Below, one piece after another: positions 45,046 through 56,460 of a stretch of 64,000 nt of DNA (the first letter of the stretch is position 1; every line of letters begins with the position of its first letter). The notes beneath the pieces were generated by a model. It saw nothing but the letters and a program-made list of their open reading frames with translations. It ran no database searches and was not told the DNA's origin. Source of the DNA: Porphyra umbilicalis (lineage: Eukaryota; Rhodophyta; Bangiophyceae; Bangiales; Bangiaceae); assembly GCA_002049455.2 (NCBI GenBank), contig KV918828.1, forward strand, positions 186,001-250,000. Direction: 5' to 3'. The position numbers were made by a program, and so were the translations under genes.

Positions 45046-46902
45046 ACCGTGTCCGACTGTGTGTGGGAAGGGCCGGTCTCTATCGTGTCCCGTGTCCGGC
45101 ACGCGTCGTGCTGACGACGCGACCGAGACACGGCGGCCGCGAACGCCACCGCGTGGCGGCTTGCCACGCGATCGCCTCGCGTCATGCGCGCGCCGCGGAT
45201 CGTTTTAGGAACGATCCGCAGTCCCTGCTTATGACACCCCGACCAGGCTGTCTGAGTCCACCACTTCCCCCCACCGCGGCCGCGTCGTGCGCTGCTGGCC
45301 GTTCGCCCGTCGGACATGAGCAGGCCGGGCTGGCGTGCCCCCCCGCAGGCGGCTCGCAGTCCCTAGTGACGGCTGACAGCCGACAGGTGGGCGCGACAGC
45401 ACTGAGGGACCTGGGCCAAGATGCCTGGCTGCCGCTTCCGTATGGTCAGCAGTACAGCCACTTTTCATTGGTTGAGGCGAACCACCATCAGCAGGACAAT
45501 CTCTCCAGAAATCGTGCCTCCAGCTGACTTCCATTTGATTGGCTCATGTCTGCGACCGTTGGAGCCCTCTCTCTGCGCCGTGCCCGTGACCCGTTTCTGG
45601 CGCCTTGCTCTAGCTCGCACCTTCCACTAGTTATCCGCGTCGGCCGCAGCTCTTTGGCCCCAAACAATAAGAGGTGGAGTGTATCGCTTTTTCGGTGGTG
45701 GGGGCGAGTCCACGCACATTTTCTCGGTCTGCCGGCCTCGGCCTGGGGTTGTCAGCTCTTCGGGCGGGCTCGCGCGCGGCAGCCGTCACGTCCCGCATCG
45801 TCGGCGTCGTGCTGAGAAGCGTGGCGGCGGCTGCCGTCGAGGCCCAGCGCAGGCGTGTGGTGGCGGGGCTCGAGGCGACGCGTTTTGTCTTGGGCCCCGC
45901 GCGGGCGCGGGCCACCCCTGGTGCGTGTCCCTGAAGGGGGGGTGTGGATGTGGCGGTGGCGTCGGTGGTGGGGCATACGCTCGCAGGGCGTGCCGTCGTG
46001 TTGGAAGCTTGCTTCGTGCCCCCCACGGCGTGCCGCCCAGCACCCGCCTCTCTTGCGCGGTATCGTCACACCCCCGCCAGCGCCATCGTCGCTGACGCGG
46101 CTGACCGTCGTGCGCGCGCTTTTTTTGCGCGCCCTTTTTTTGCGGCGGCCGTGCCCTCGACAGCGGCCGGTGCACGGCGGGTTTGGGCTCGAGCTTGCGC
46201 GCGCTTTTTGACTTGCGTTGGGGGCCCCTTCTGGGGCGATACCCCCCCACCACCCCGTTCCGTCTCCCACGTCGGTTTGCCTCTCCCGGGCCCCCCCCCC
46301 CTCCTTTCGTGGGCGGCTTCCGGGGGGCGGCGGCGGCGGCGGCAGCGGCGGCGGGTGCGGCGGGTGCGGCCGCGGCGGGGGCGGCTGCCGCGCCAGTGCG
46401 CACTTTGCGGCCGCCTGCGCTGCCAGAGGGGGGCACGCGTTGACGCGCTTGGCGCGCGCGCGCTTTCCGACCGCTTGCCGGTGGTGTGGTGCTGTGGGCG
46501 GCGGCCGCGCGCCGGTGGTGTGGACGGCTGCCGCCCGTCGGCGGTGTGGGCGGCCGCCGCGCGCTGGTTGTGTGGGCGGCGGCCACTCGCCGGTGGTGTG
46601 TGCGGCTGCCGCCCGTCGGCGGTGTGGGCGGCGGCCGCGCGCTGGTTGTGTGGGCGGCTGCCGTCACCGGCTGCTGCGGCTGCCGGTCGGTGGTGTGGGC
46701 GGCTGCCGCCCATCGGCGGTGTGCTTGCGGTCGGTGGTGTGGGCGGCTGCCGCCCATCGGCGGTGTGGGCGGCTGCCGCGCGCTGGTTGTGTGGGCGGCT
46801 GCCGTCCCCGGCTGCTGCGGCTGGCTGCCGCCCGTGGCTCGCGTGGCCGGTGGCCGCCCCCGGTGGTTGGTCCTCTCCTATTAAGGGGCGGCTGCCGACG
46901 CC

Positions 46903-49900
46903 ATGATTTGGGAGAAGAAGCCTCCCGACACCAAGCGGCGGAGGGCCCAGCGGAGGCGGCAGCGGTGGCGGAACGACGAAGATCGGCGGCTGCTTCGCGA
47001 CTGGACCGACGCGGTCGCCCTGCACTTGGCGCACTGCCAGTGCGACTGCTGCTGCCCGCCCCCCCCCCCGCGTCCAGTTCTGCAAGGTGGTCGTCTGCCA
47101 CCAACCCGTCGACCACCTCCGCTGCCGTGGACGGGCGGCGCGCCACCACAAGAACGACGGCCGTGGACGCCGCCGCGGTGGATGGGCGGCGCGCCGCCCG
47201 ACCGTCGTCATCCAAGCCCGCCGCGGTGGACGGGCGGCACGCCGCCCGACCGTCGGCAGCCAAGCCCGCCGCGGTGGACGGGCGGCGCGCCGACCGACCG
47301 TCGTCAGCCAAGCCCGCCGCGGTGGACGAGCGGCGCGCCGCCCAACGGTCGGCGGCCAAGCCCGCAGAGGTGGACGGGCGGCGCGTCGCCCAACCGTCGG
47401 CAGCCGAGCCCACCGAGGTGGACGGGCGGCGGGCCGCCCAACGGTCGGCAGCCAAGCCCGCAGAGGTGGACGGGCGGCGCGGCGCCCAACCGTCGGCAGC
47501 CGAGCCCACCGAGGTGGACGGGCGGTGCGCCGCCCAACGGTCGGCAGCCAAGCCCGCCGAGGTGGACGGGCGGCGGGCCGCCCAACGGTCGGCAGCCAAG
47601 TCCACCAAGGTGGACGGGCGGCGCGACGCTCAACGAGCCGCCTCCAAGCCCGGGTCTGTGAACGGCGGGCGGCCCGTCGGTAGGCCAGCAACCAGGGCAG
47701 GAGCGACCGCTAAGCCCGCCCATGTGGCCGGGGGACAACCCGCGGCCACCCGACGAGCGGCGGCCGAGCCCGAGGCCGCCGGGGCGAGAACTCCAGTAGA
47801 GGCTTCCTCGGTCACTGCGGTCGGGGCTGCGGCTGCCGCCACCCCCGCGCTGTCCCTCTTTGGCAAGCGGCCGCCCCGGCAGCAGTGGGCGCAACCTGCC
47901 GTCCGCAAGCGGCGCTTCGTCCCCATTCGCACCCCTGAGGATCGGGCGGCTGTTCATCGCACCTCGGTCGCCGCCGCTTCTGCGGCTGCGGTCGCCTCCG
48001 CCGTGGCGGCGGCTACTGCGACCGCAGCGGCAGCCGAGTCGGCGACCGCGTCGGCGAAGTACCTTGCGGCGGTCGCCGCCGCAGCGCGGTCCAAATTTGA
48101 GGCTACCAACGCGAGTGTTGCTGCAACGAAGGCGGCGCAGGCTTCGAGCAGAGCGGCGGCGGCCTTGGCGTACGTGCAAGGACGGTACTTGGCCGCCGCC
48201 GACTCCATTGGTGCCGCCGCCGCCTCTACCGCTGCCGCCGCTGCCGTCGGACGGCCGGCCGCCGACTCTGTCGCTGCTGCCGGCGCGTCCAGTCGGCCGG
48301 TGGCAGACTCTGTCCCTGCCAACGGTGCTGTCAGTCGGCCACCCGTCCAGCGCCGCACGAGTGGCCGACCCCCCCTGCCGCCAGCGACCCGTCGTCGTGC
48401 CGGCGGCCGCGCCCTTTAGGCAGCATGGGGCGCGGACCAGCGTGGACAATGGCGGAGAACAATGCAATAATCAAGGCGTTGCTTATTGAGGCGAGCAACC
48501 CAATCCGTAGGACCGACCAGTCGGGCAAGGACTTTTGGCGCCGGGTTCTGACGGGCTGGCTGCAGCTGCTCCGCGGAAAGCCGGGCGGCGCGGCGCGGGA
48601 GCAGCGGGGGTTTGACGCGATGAGGAAGCAGTGGGCCAAGATCGTGGCCGGCGTGATGGAGTTCTCCAGCTGCGTTGTGCAGGCGCGTCTCTCGAAGCCG
48701 ACGAGCATTGCGACCCACGCCGACCTAGTCAACTGTGCGGAGGGGCTCTACTGCAGCAGCAACATCTACAGCCGCATCCGCGGCGACCACGAGGACGATG
48801 TCGCCAAGGGCAAGACCACCAAGCGCCGCAAGAAGCAGGTGTCGTGCCCTTGGGCGCATTGTTGGAAGCAGCTCAAGGACCAAGACCGTTTCAAGTCGGC
48901 GGCCGCTGCCTTTGCCTCCATGCAGAAGAAGGCCGCCGACAAGCAATTGAAAGCGGCGGCAAGGGCGGCGGCCGCCGCTGGTGTCCATGGCGGCGGCGAC
49001 GCCGCGGAGCAACAGGCTGTCGACGGCGACCCGGCACCGGCGGCAGCAGCGAATGCGGCCGCCGGTAACAATGCTGGTGGCGCACCGTCGGCGGTCGACG
49101 TCATCGACAGTGACGACGAGCCGTGAGGGGACCGCCCCCTTGGTACCAAGGCGGCCAAGCGTGCCCGCGCCGAGACCATTGCGGATAACCGAACGATCGG
49201 CCGCGTCGCCAGCGCGGTGGAGAAGCTTGGCGACGCGACGGAGCAGCGGACGATGATGATGGTATTCAGCCAGCCCTTCATGCGCGAGACGGCGATGGGG
49301 GCGGCGTACTGGGCGCATCAGACCAAGAAGATGATGGCCAAGGAGGGCATCAAGGTGCCTCGTGGCGAGCCGGCCGCCGCCGGGGGGGTGTCGGGCGACG
49401 CCGCCGACGAGGCTGGTGGTGCGGCTCCGCCCCCCGCCGGTGCGGCGGCCAGCGGGTCACCCGTTGACGACGTCTCGGCCTTGGGGGAAGCAGCCGTGCC
49501 CGAGTCGATCAAGGCCATCCCCGTCGACGGCGACGGCGACGTCTTCCTGGTGCCCTCAGGCAACACGCATCCCGCCAAGTAGTCAGGTGCCGCGCCGGTG
49601 GCCGCGGATGGGGCGTCCCCAGCGTCGGCGGCCGCCGAAGGTACTTCTACAGCGTCGGCGGCCGCCGAAGGTGCATCTTCATCCCCTGCATCGGTGGCTG
49701 CCGGCTCTGCCTCCGCCGCGCGCGCATTGTCGGCGGCTGCCGCTAGATCAACATCGGCACCGGCGGCGGCGAGCTCGCCACCAGGGGGCGGCCGTGCTGC
49801 TCCCACTTCGGGCAGGACGCAAGCGTCTAAGACGCCCACCGCTTCTTTTGCCGTTGCGGCTGCCGCTGCTTCATCGGCGGCTGCCGAAGCGGCGTCATCG

Positions 49901-50764
49901 GTGCAGGCGGCCGCTCGAGGAGCGGCGTCCGCTACTGCTACTGCTCCGCCGACGCGGCCGTTGACGACGGCCGCGGCCGTATCGCGGGCTCGGCTCGCGG
50001 CTACTCGCGCGGTGCAGGCGGCCGCTCGAGGAGCGGTGGCCGCTACTGCACCGCCGTCGCGGCCGTTGACGACGGCCGCGGCCGTATCGCGTGCTCGACC
50101 TGCGTCTACTCGCGCGGCTGCGTCTCGTGCTCGGCCACCGGCGGCGGCGGCCGCCCGTAGTGCATCTCAGGGTCTGCCGCGGGCGGCCGCCGCTCCTGCG
50201 TCGCCGGCTCTTAGCCCAGGCGCTGCTTCGTCCTCTACGGCGGCCGCCGCTATGCCGCCGAGGCCGGCTGCGGGTGCTGAGCTGCTCACATTGGCGGCGG
50301 CCGCCAACAAGACTTTGCCGACACCTCCGGTGGCCGCGAGGCAAGCGGCTTTGACTCTGCGCGGCCGCCGGGCGATGGCGACCAAGCTGAAGAACGCGAC
50401 CGCCGCCTTGGCGTCCCCGCTGCCGACGACCATCGATATGACCAAGCCCTCACCAGAAGCGGCCGCGGCTGCTGCCACGCCGTCCATGTCACTCGTGTCC
50501 GCGGCGGCGGCCGCAATGTCTGTACCAGCGGCTGCCGCCGCCTCTACGTCCGGGCCCGCGGCGACCGCTCCCCCCCCTGAGCGTCCACAGCAGCGCCGCA
50601 AGCGGCCGCCGCCGTCGGTGTCGTCGTTCGACGAGTCGACGTCCGACGGCGGCGGCTTTGACGGCTTTGACTCCGACATTATTGCCAAGTTCGCGCGCTA
50701 CGGCGGCCGCTCCTCGTCCGAGTCGAGTAACTCGGACGGGAGCGACTCGGAAGAGGGTGCCTGA
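46903..50764 (+). pseudogene. SANT/trihelix-like partner protein of Harbinger, copy 2, with frameshifts and two stops
   Basis: The start MIWEKKPPDTKRRRAQRRRQ matches copy 1. Frame changes occur at a C run near 47058 and at a 7-C run (48370-48376) where copy 1 has six. A later ATG at 48425 opens the DNA-binding core: W7-TMAENNAIIKALL, TDQSGKDFW, FDAMRKQWAKIVAGVMEF, then a basic KTTKRRKKQVS and a CWKQLKDQDRF segment. This order is that of Myb/SANT or NAM-associated Harbinger proteins. The same frame continues through TGA 49124-49126 (Trp in copy 1) and TAG 49580-49582 to 50764, ending in the acidic SSSESSNSDGSDSEEGA, which looks like a real C-terminus. The role inferred from the family is binding of element ends and nuclear import of the transposase. 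The second stop could also be a true end with a separate downstream ORF. Confidence 0.65.
47179..47658 (+). repeat. 48-bp coding tandem repeat, about 10 units
   Basis: Same unit as at 37830-38453, with three fewer copies. Copy-number change in whole codons keeps the frame. Confidence 0.9.
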
Positions 50765-51400
50765 GTTACCAATGCCTGTTGCGTCTCGTCTTGTTCGTGC
50801 TCTCGTCTTTTCTCTTTTTCTTGGCCCGCAGATGCTCTTTGTGTGTCGCTCGCGGTTCATCTTTGTACGGGATTTTTTTGTTTGCGTTGTGCTTCTGTGT
50901 ATGTGTCGCGCATTTTGTCTGTGCGGGAGTGTCGTGGTCGGTGTAGTGCTGCAGGGTGTGTACTCATAGCTGTAGATGGTTTTTTTTTTTCCCCGTTGGG
51001 CAGGGGTTTTTTTTTTCCTATCACCGTCGTACTCGCGAAATAGCCTGGGTGCGGGACGGGCGCGTGGCACGACGGGCGCGTGGCACGACCAGCTCTGGCA
51101 CGGCGGCTTGCCATGCGCGCACGCTGAGGGGCGGCTGACAACTTGGCGAGAGACAGTGCTGCTCGTGCCACAGGCCGCGCGGGCCCCCAAATCGGCCTCT
51201 CGTGCCACAGGGGAGGGTGCAGCCGCAGTCGCCGGGGGGGGGGCTGTCACTGGTGTGCCCGTCGGGCTCTTTCGGTCGTCACCGCGGCTAATCTTAATAC
51301 GTATTAATGGGTATACACTCTTTTCGTGATCGATCTGTCAGCAGTCTCGGCGACTGTCACCATCCAGCCAATCCAGCCTATCAAGGCTGCAAAGGCGCCC
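50765..51400. other. Intergenic part of the Harbinger element after the SANT gene
   Basis: T-rich plus-strand sequence (ctttttctttttcttgg, gttttttttttcccc) follows the stop codon and probably includes the transcript's 3' end. An imperfect inverted pair with ttttttttttcc lies around 50975-51020. No ORF is convincing. Confidence 0.4.
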
Positions 51401-52330
51401 GCGGGTCTGTCGACAGCGCACATTGCGAGCGCTGGCAGCCGCGGCCACTACGAGGCCGCCCACCGGCGGCCGCGCGGCAACCGCGCGCGTGCCTCCCGGG
51501 GGTGGGGGGGAGGGATGCGGCGGACCAGTGCCCACGTGCCTCCGGGCCCGCCGCTCGCGCAGCCTGCTGAGTGGCGCGGCCCGCACCAGCGCGGTCGCTG
51601 GTGTGGCGGGGGGGATCCGCCCAGTACATTTGCGCTGTGTGTGCCGCGCCTGCCTGCGCGCAAACTGCGAGAGCTCTCGGCCGCCGCTATAGCGAGGCCG
51701 CCCACCGGCAGCCGACTGCTGACAGCCTGCGTGCCTGTGTGAAGGGGGGGGGCATGCGCCGGAGCTTAGGCCGCGCGCGTCCACGCGTGCCACCCGCGCC
51801 GACAGCTGAGTGGCTCGGTGCGCACGACGATGCGTTCGTCGGGGGGAGGGATGGGACCTGTGTTTGCGCCTTACGTCCGGCGGCCACCAGAGCCCAGTGC
51901 GAGCGCTGGCGGCCGCAGCGATCGCGAGACCGCCAACCGCCGGCCGATAACAGACCGCGTGTGTGCGCCCGCGGGGAGAGGGGGTGGGGATGTGGCGGAC
52001 CTTTGGCCGCGTGCGCGCACCGCCCTCGCGGCCAGCTGGGTGGCGCGGCGTGGACGGCGATGTGGTGAATTAATTGGGGGGGAGGACATGTGCCTCGACT
52101 TTGCGCTGTGTGTGCAGCGGCTACCAGCGCCCACTGCGAGGGCTGGCGGCCGCCGCTTTCGCGACGCCTCCCACCGGCAGCCGCACGGCGATGAGATGAC
52201 TGGTGTGGTGGGGCGGGACGGGTTCCGTTCTGGCGACGCGGTGGCGAGAGAGGGGGGGGGGGACGGGCCCGGCCTTGCCGCGGTGCCTGGGGTTTGGAAA
52301 GGGGACGGGGCCTTTACGACATAAGCGGCA
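51400..52330. repeat. Degenerate tandem array, unit about 235 bp, four copies
   Basis: The recurring order is tttgcgctgtgtgtg, then gcgagcgctggcggccgc, then gccgcccaccggcagccg, then a G run with ggatg. The copies have diverged strongly. The array lies between the two convergent genes of the transposon. Confidence 0.75.
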
Positions 52331-52339
52331 ATCCGCCAT

Positions 52340-54190
52340 GCCTCACAGCCTCAACAAGCGCGGCAACCGTCGTTTTGTGCTGCAGCAACACGCAGCAGCA
52401 ACACGTGCGGCGGCCGCCGCTGAGCGACAACACGTGCGGCGGTCGCCCCGCCGCGCCCGTTTACACGGCGGCCGCAGCGGAACAACAAGACGCGCGGCGG
52501 CCGCCGTGCAACCACACCAAGGGCGACCGCCGTAGCGCATCAACAACTGTGGCGGCCGCCGCGCCGGACCACGTGCGGCGGCGGCCGCGAAGTGACAACA
52601 ACGGCGGCGGCCGCCGCACAGCAGCAACAAGTGTGGCGGCCGTCGCGCTGTTCCACGACAACACGTGCAGTGGCCGCCGCTGAGCAACAACACGTGCGGC
52701 GGTCGCCGCGCCGCGCCCGTTTACACGGCGGCCGCAGCGCAACAACAAGACGCGCAGTGCATCGACAAGTGTGGCGGCCGCCGAGCCAGACCACGTGCGG
52801 CGGCGGCCGCGCCATGACGACGGGGTCGGCGGCCGCCGATGCGCTCCAGCAACACGTTCGGCGGGGGCCGCTGAGCGACAACACGTGCGGCGGCCGCCCC
52901 GCAGCGCCCATTTACACGGCGGCCGCAGCGATAACCAAGTCGCGCGGCGGCCGCCGTGCAACCACACCAAGGGCGACCGCCGTAGCGCATCAACAACTGT
53001 GGCGGTCGCCGCGTCGGACCACGTGCGGCGGCGGCCGCGAAGTAACAACAACGGCGGCGGCCGACGCAGAGCAGCAACAAGTGTGCCGGCCGTCGCGCTG
53101 TTCCACGACATCAAGTGCGGCGGCCGCCGCTGAGCGACAACACGTGCGGCGGTCGCCCCGCCGCGCCCATTCACGCGGTGGCTGCAGCGGAACCACAAGA
53201 CGCGCGGCGGCCGCCGTGCAACCACACAAAGGGCGACCGCCGTAGTGCATCAACAATATGGCGGCCGCCGCGCCGGACCACGTGCGGCGGCGGCCGCGCC
53301 GTGGCGACGGGGTCGGTGGCCGCCGATGCGTTGCAGCAACACGTGTGGTGGCCGCCACTGAGCAACAACACGTGCGGCGGTCGCCCCGCCGCGCCCGTTT
53401 ACACGGCGGCCGCAGCGGAACAACAAGACGCGCGGCGGCCGCCGTGCAACCACACAAAGGGCGACCGCCGCAGCGCAACAACAATATGGCGGCCGCCGCG
53501 CCGGACCACGTGCGGCGGCGGCCGTGCCGTGGCCACGGGGTCGGCGGCCGCCGATGCGCTGCAGAAACACGTGCAGTGGCCGCCGCTGAGCAAAAACACG
53601 TGCGGCGGTCGCCCCGCCGCGCCCGTTTACACGGCGGCCGCAGCGGAACAACAAAACGCGCGGCGGCCGCCGTGCAACCACACAAAGGGCGACCGCCGCA
53701 GTGCATCAACAAGTATGGCGGCCGCCGCGCCGGACCACGTGCGGCGGCGGCCGCGAAGTGACAACAACGGCGGCGGCCGACGCACAGCAGCAACAAGTGT
53801 GGCGGCCGTCGCGCTGTTGCACGACATCACGTGCGGCAACCGCCGCTCAGCAACAGCACGTGCGGCGATCGCCGCGCCGCGCCCTTTGACACGGCGGCCG
53901 CAGCGCAACAACAAGACGCGCGGCGGCCGCCGTGCAATCACACCAGTAGCTGGTGCCACCCGGCACCCCGCCAGGACATAACAGCAGGTGCGGCATCCGC
54001 CTCTCAACAATACCAAGGGCGGCGGCCGCAGCGCAGCGACAAGTGTGGTGGCCGCCGTGCAAAGTGACGTTCGACGGCGGCCGCTGCGGGTGCCGTGTAG
54101 CACAAGCGTCTTCGGCGGTCGGCCGCTCGTGCGGCCGCCGTCGTGCAAGCGCGACAAGGGCGGCGGCTGCCGCCGCCCAACCCTGTGCTG
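52340..54190. repeat. Tandem array rich in gcggccgc, units about 190-260 bp
   Basis: Blocks such as caacacgtgcggcggtcgcc, gtttacacggcggccgcagc, caagacgcgcggcggccgcc and ggaccacgtgcggcggcggc recur six or more times in shifting order. The self-complementary octamer gcggccgc and gtgcggc motifs are extremely dense. It ends just upstream of the 3' end of the transposase gene. Confidence 0.85.
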
Positions 54191-54379
54191 CCGCCATCGC
54201 AAATAAAATATGAAAGGAAAAGGGGAAGATCACACCATCGCACCTGTTGAATCACCGTTTCCCGAACGTAGCGTAAGAAACAAAACCACTGAATAGAGAA
54301 CATGGTGCACATCGTACCAGATCACAAAAAGATGGCGACAAAGAATCAGATGACGCAAAAAAAGGAAAGACACCAAGGC

Positions 54380-56080
54380 TCAATCAACATACGGCTCCAG
54401 CAGCTCATCTCGCTGCGCAAAAACATGCGCACACAGGTCATCGCGAAGCGCCTTGTGCTCTGCGACGGACTTTGCCTCGCCGGTGGCCATGAGGATGCGC
54501 ATAAACTCGCTGATTGGCGCCACTGGAGCGCCCACGACATGAGGGGGCGGGACGCCGGGGGTCTGCTCTGGATCCCGTAGCGCACCCGCAGCAACCCCAA
54601 CGGCCCCCGTATTGCCAGCGCCCCCCGCTTCAGCGCCGCCACCGGCAGTGCCCGCACCTGCGTCGGCGCCGCCGGCCCCAGCCCCAGCCGCCGCTCCAGG
54701 GCCGGCACCGGCGGCGCCCGCGCCCGCGTCGGCGGCGCCCGCCCCACCAGCGCCCGCCGCTCCACCACCGCCACCGGCGGCGCCCGTGCCCGCGTCGGCG
54801 CCGCCCGCCCCAACAGCGCCCGCCGCTCCACCACCGCCACCGGCGGCGCCCGTGCCCGCGTCGGCGCCGCCCGCCCCACCAGCGCTCGCCGCTCCACCAC
54901 CGCCACCGGCGGCGCCCGCGCCCGCGGCGCCGCCCGCATCAGCGGTGCCGCCCTCCCCGTCCGCCCCATCCGCCTCCGCCGCTCCGGCGGCCACCGTCCC
55001 GACAGTCTCGCCGCCACCCCCCCCGTACACCGACGAGCGCGACCGCGACACAAACCCGTCGCGGCGGGTCTCGACAACCATGTTATGCAAAATTGCAACG
55101 GTTTGCGTGGTCAGCACCATTCGAGGTACCGACCAGTACCGGCACGGGTGCAGCATAATGTGGAAGCGTGCCGTCAGGATCCCAAAGAGGCGCTCCACGT
55201 CCTTGCGTAGCTCCTCTTGCAGGCGGTTGAAAGTCCGTTGCTCTCGAGTTTGGGGGTTCGGATAAGGGGCGACGAAAAACGCGAAGCGGAGAGAAATGCC
55301 GTCCACTAGGTAATATAGCAAGGTGCGAGTATTGCCATTCACAGTGAACGGACAGTCACGCGGGGGCCATTTGCCGGTGATCACATCCATATACAACGGA
55401 GATTGGTACAGGACGTTAATATCATTCAGGCTCCCGGGACACCCAGAAAAAATGTGGTATATCCAAGTGTCCTCGTCACAGATAGCCTCAATCACAATGG
55501 ACCGCTGGCCATCGCGGCCCTGGTAGGTGCCCGCACGCCCCTTGGGGCAAGCGGACCACTGCCAGTGAGAACAGTCAAGCGACCCGAGACACCCTGGAAA
55601 CCCACGCTCAGCGTTGCGGGCGAGGAGGTTACCGATTTCCGCCGTGGTGGGCGGTCGCAGGTACCGGGGGCTGAACTCGTCCACGATGAACTCTGTGAAG
55701 AGCGTCACCGCCCGAGATATCGTTGAACTGGAAAGCCGCACGTACTCGTCCGCGCGATCGCACGACTCCCCATACCCGAGCACCCGGAACGCTGCAACCA
55801 GCTTTTTCAGAGGATGCGCTTGCGGCCGCCCTGTCGCGTTCACGCTCTGTACCCAAAACGGGCGGTCCTTAATAGCGTGGTAGATGCGCAGGAAAACCGG
55901 CATAGGCATGCGAAAACGACGCTCAAACTCCCGCAGGCCGTAAACTGGGGGAAGGCCATCCACGCCGAAGTAGTCCCGCAGAATACTGTGCAGACCAAGC
56001 TCGAAATTGCGGGGCCTGTTGGCCGCTCGGCCGGGCGTGGAGCCGCGGTATCGCGGGCGCTGCACACGTCGCGCCGCCAT
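54380..56080 (-). CDS. PIF/Harbinger-type DDE transposase (HARBI1-like nuclease, plant-transposon-protein type)
   Basis: The 566-residue protein cuts and joins the transposon ends. The N-terminal part (about 24-100) has RNFELGLHSILRDYFG and the FERRFRMPMPVFLRIYHAI segment typical of the family. A helix-turn-helix-like SSSTISRAV lies at 118-126. The catalytic triad is D169 (GSLDCSHW), D260 (YYLVDGISL) and E296 (DVERLFGILTARF), with 35 residues between the last two, normal for Harbinger. LHNMVVE at 331-337 closes the nuclease domain. Residues about 352-510 are a Gly/Ala low-complexity expansion with repeating GGADAGTGAAGGGGG units, unusual for the family. A conserved-looking tail (ISEFMRILMATGEAKSVAEH) ends the protein. 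In the same frame upstream, 30 codons then TGA (56171-56173) and the likely original start MDGGSMGGGFMSLGG (56218) suggest that a nonsense change shortened the N-terminus. The ATG at 56080 can still serve. Confidence 0.93.
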   Translation of the reverse strand: MAARRVQRPRYRGSTPGRAANRPRNFELGLHSILRDYFGVDGLPPVYGLREFERRFRMPMPVFLRIYHAIKDRPFWVQSVNATGRPQAHPLKKLVAAFRVLGYGESCDRADEYVRLSSSTISRAVTLFTEFIVDEFSPRYLRPPTTAEIGNLLARNAERGFPGCLGSLDCSHWQWSACPKGRAGTYQGRDGQRSIVIEAICDEDTWIYHIFSGCPGSLNDINVLYQSPLYMDVITGKWPPRDCPFTVNGNTRTLLYYLVDGISLRFAFFVAPYPNPQTREQRTFNRLQEELRKDVERLFGILTARFHIMLHPCRYWSVPRMVLTTQTVAILHNMVVETRRDGFVSRSRSSVYGGGGGETVGTVAAGAAEADGADGEGGTADAGGAAGAGAAGGGGGAASAGGAGGADAGTGAAGGGGGAAGAVGAGGADAGTGAAGGGGGAAGAGGAGAADAGAGAAGAGPGAAAGAGAGGADAGAGTAGGGAEAGGAGNTGAVGVAAGALRDPEQTPGVPPPHVVGAPVAPISEFMRILMATGEAKSVAEHKALRDDLCAHVFAQRDELLEPYVD

Positions 56081-56269
56081 AGCGCGACGGCGCCACTCCA
56101 GGAGCGTAGCAACATGCGCTGCGACGACGGCTGATGTCGCCGCGTCGTCGTTGCCACCCTTCTCCCCCTCTCATCCGCCCAGTGACATGAAACCACCCCC
56201 CATGGAACCGCCGTCCATGGCGCTGGAGTCCTGTGCTTGCGCGCATGATGCGAACAGGGCGGCGGGAGC

Positions 56270-56460
56270 ACGGCGGTTGCGAGCACGGCGGTCGTGAGCA
56301 CGGCGGTCGCGAGCACGGCGGTCGTGAGCACGGCGGTCGCGAGCACGGCGGTCGCGAGCACGGCGGTCGCGAGCACGGCCGTCGCGAGCACGGCGGTCGC
56401 GAGCACGGCGGTCGCGAGCACGGCGGTCGCGAGCACGGCGGTCGCGAGCACGGCGGTCAC
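56270..56460. repeat. 15-bp tandem repeat upstream of the transposase
   Basis: About 12-13 copies of gcgagcacggcggtc with few changes. Read on the minus strand in the transposase frame they give RARDR units, so the repeat could once have been an N-terminal basic stretch, or may simply be 5' leader. Confidence 0.9.

Noticed and set aside
45944-46906. Conserved ORF upstream of the SANT gene (counterpart 36636-37538 in copy 1)
   Set aside because: The copies differ by one C in a run (10 versus 11), so the downstream readings are in different frames; it is more likely leader DNA than a protein.
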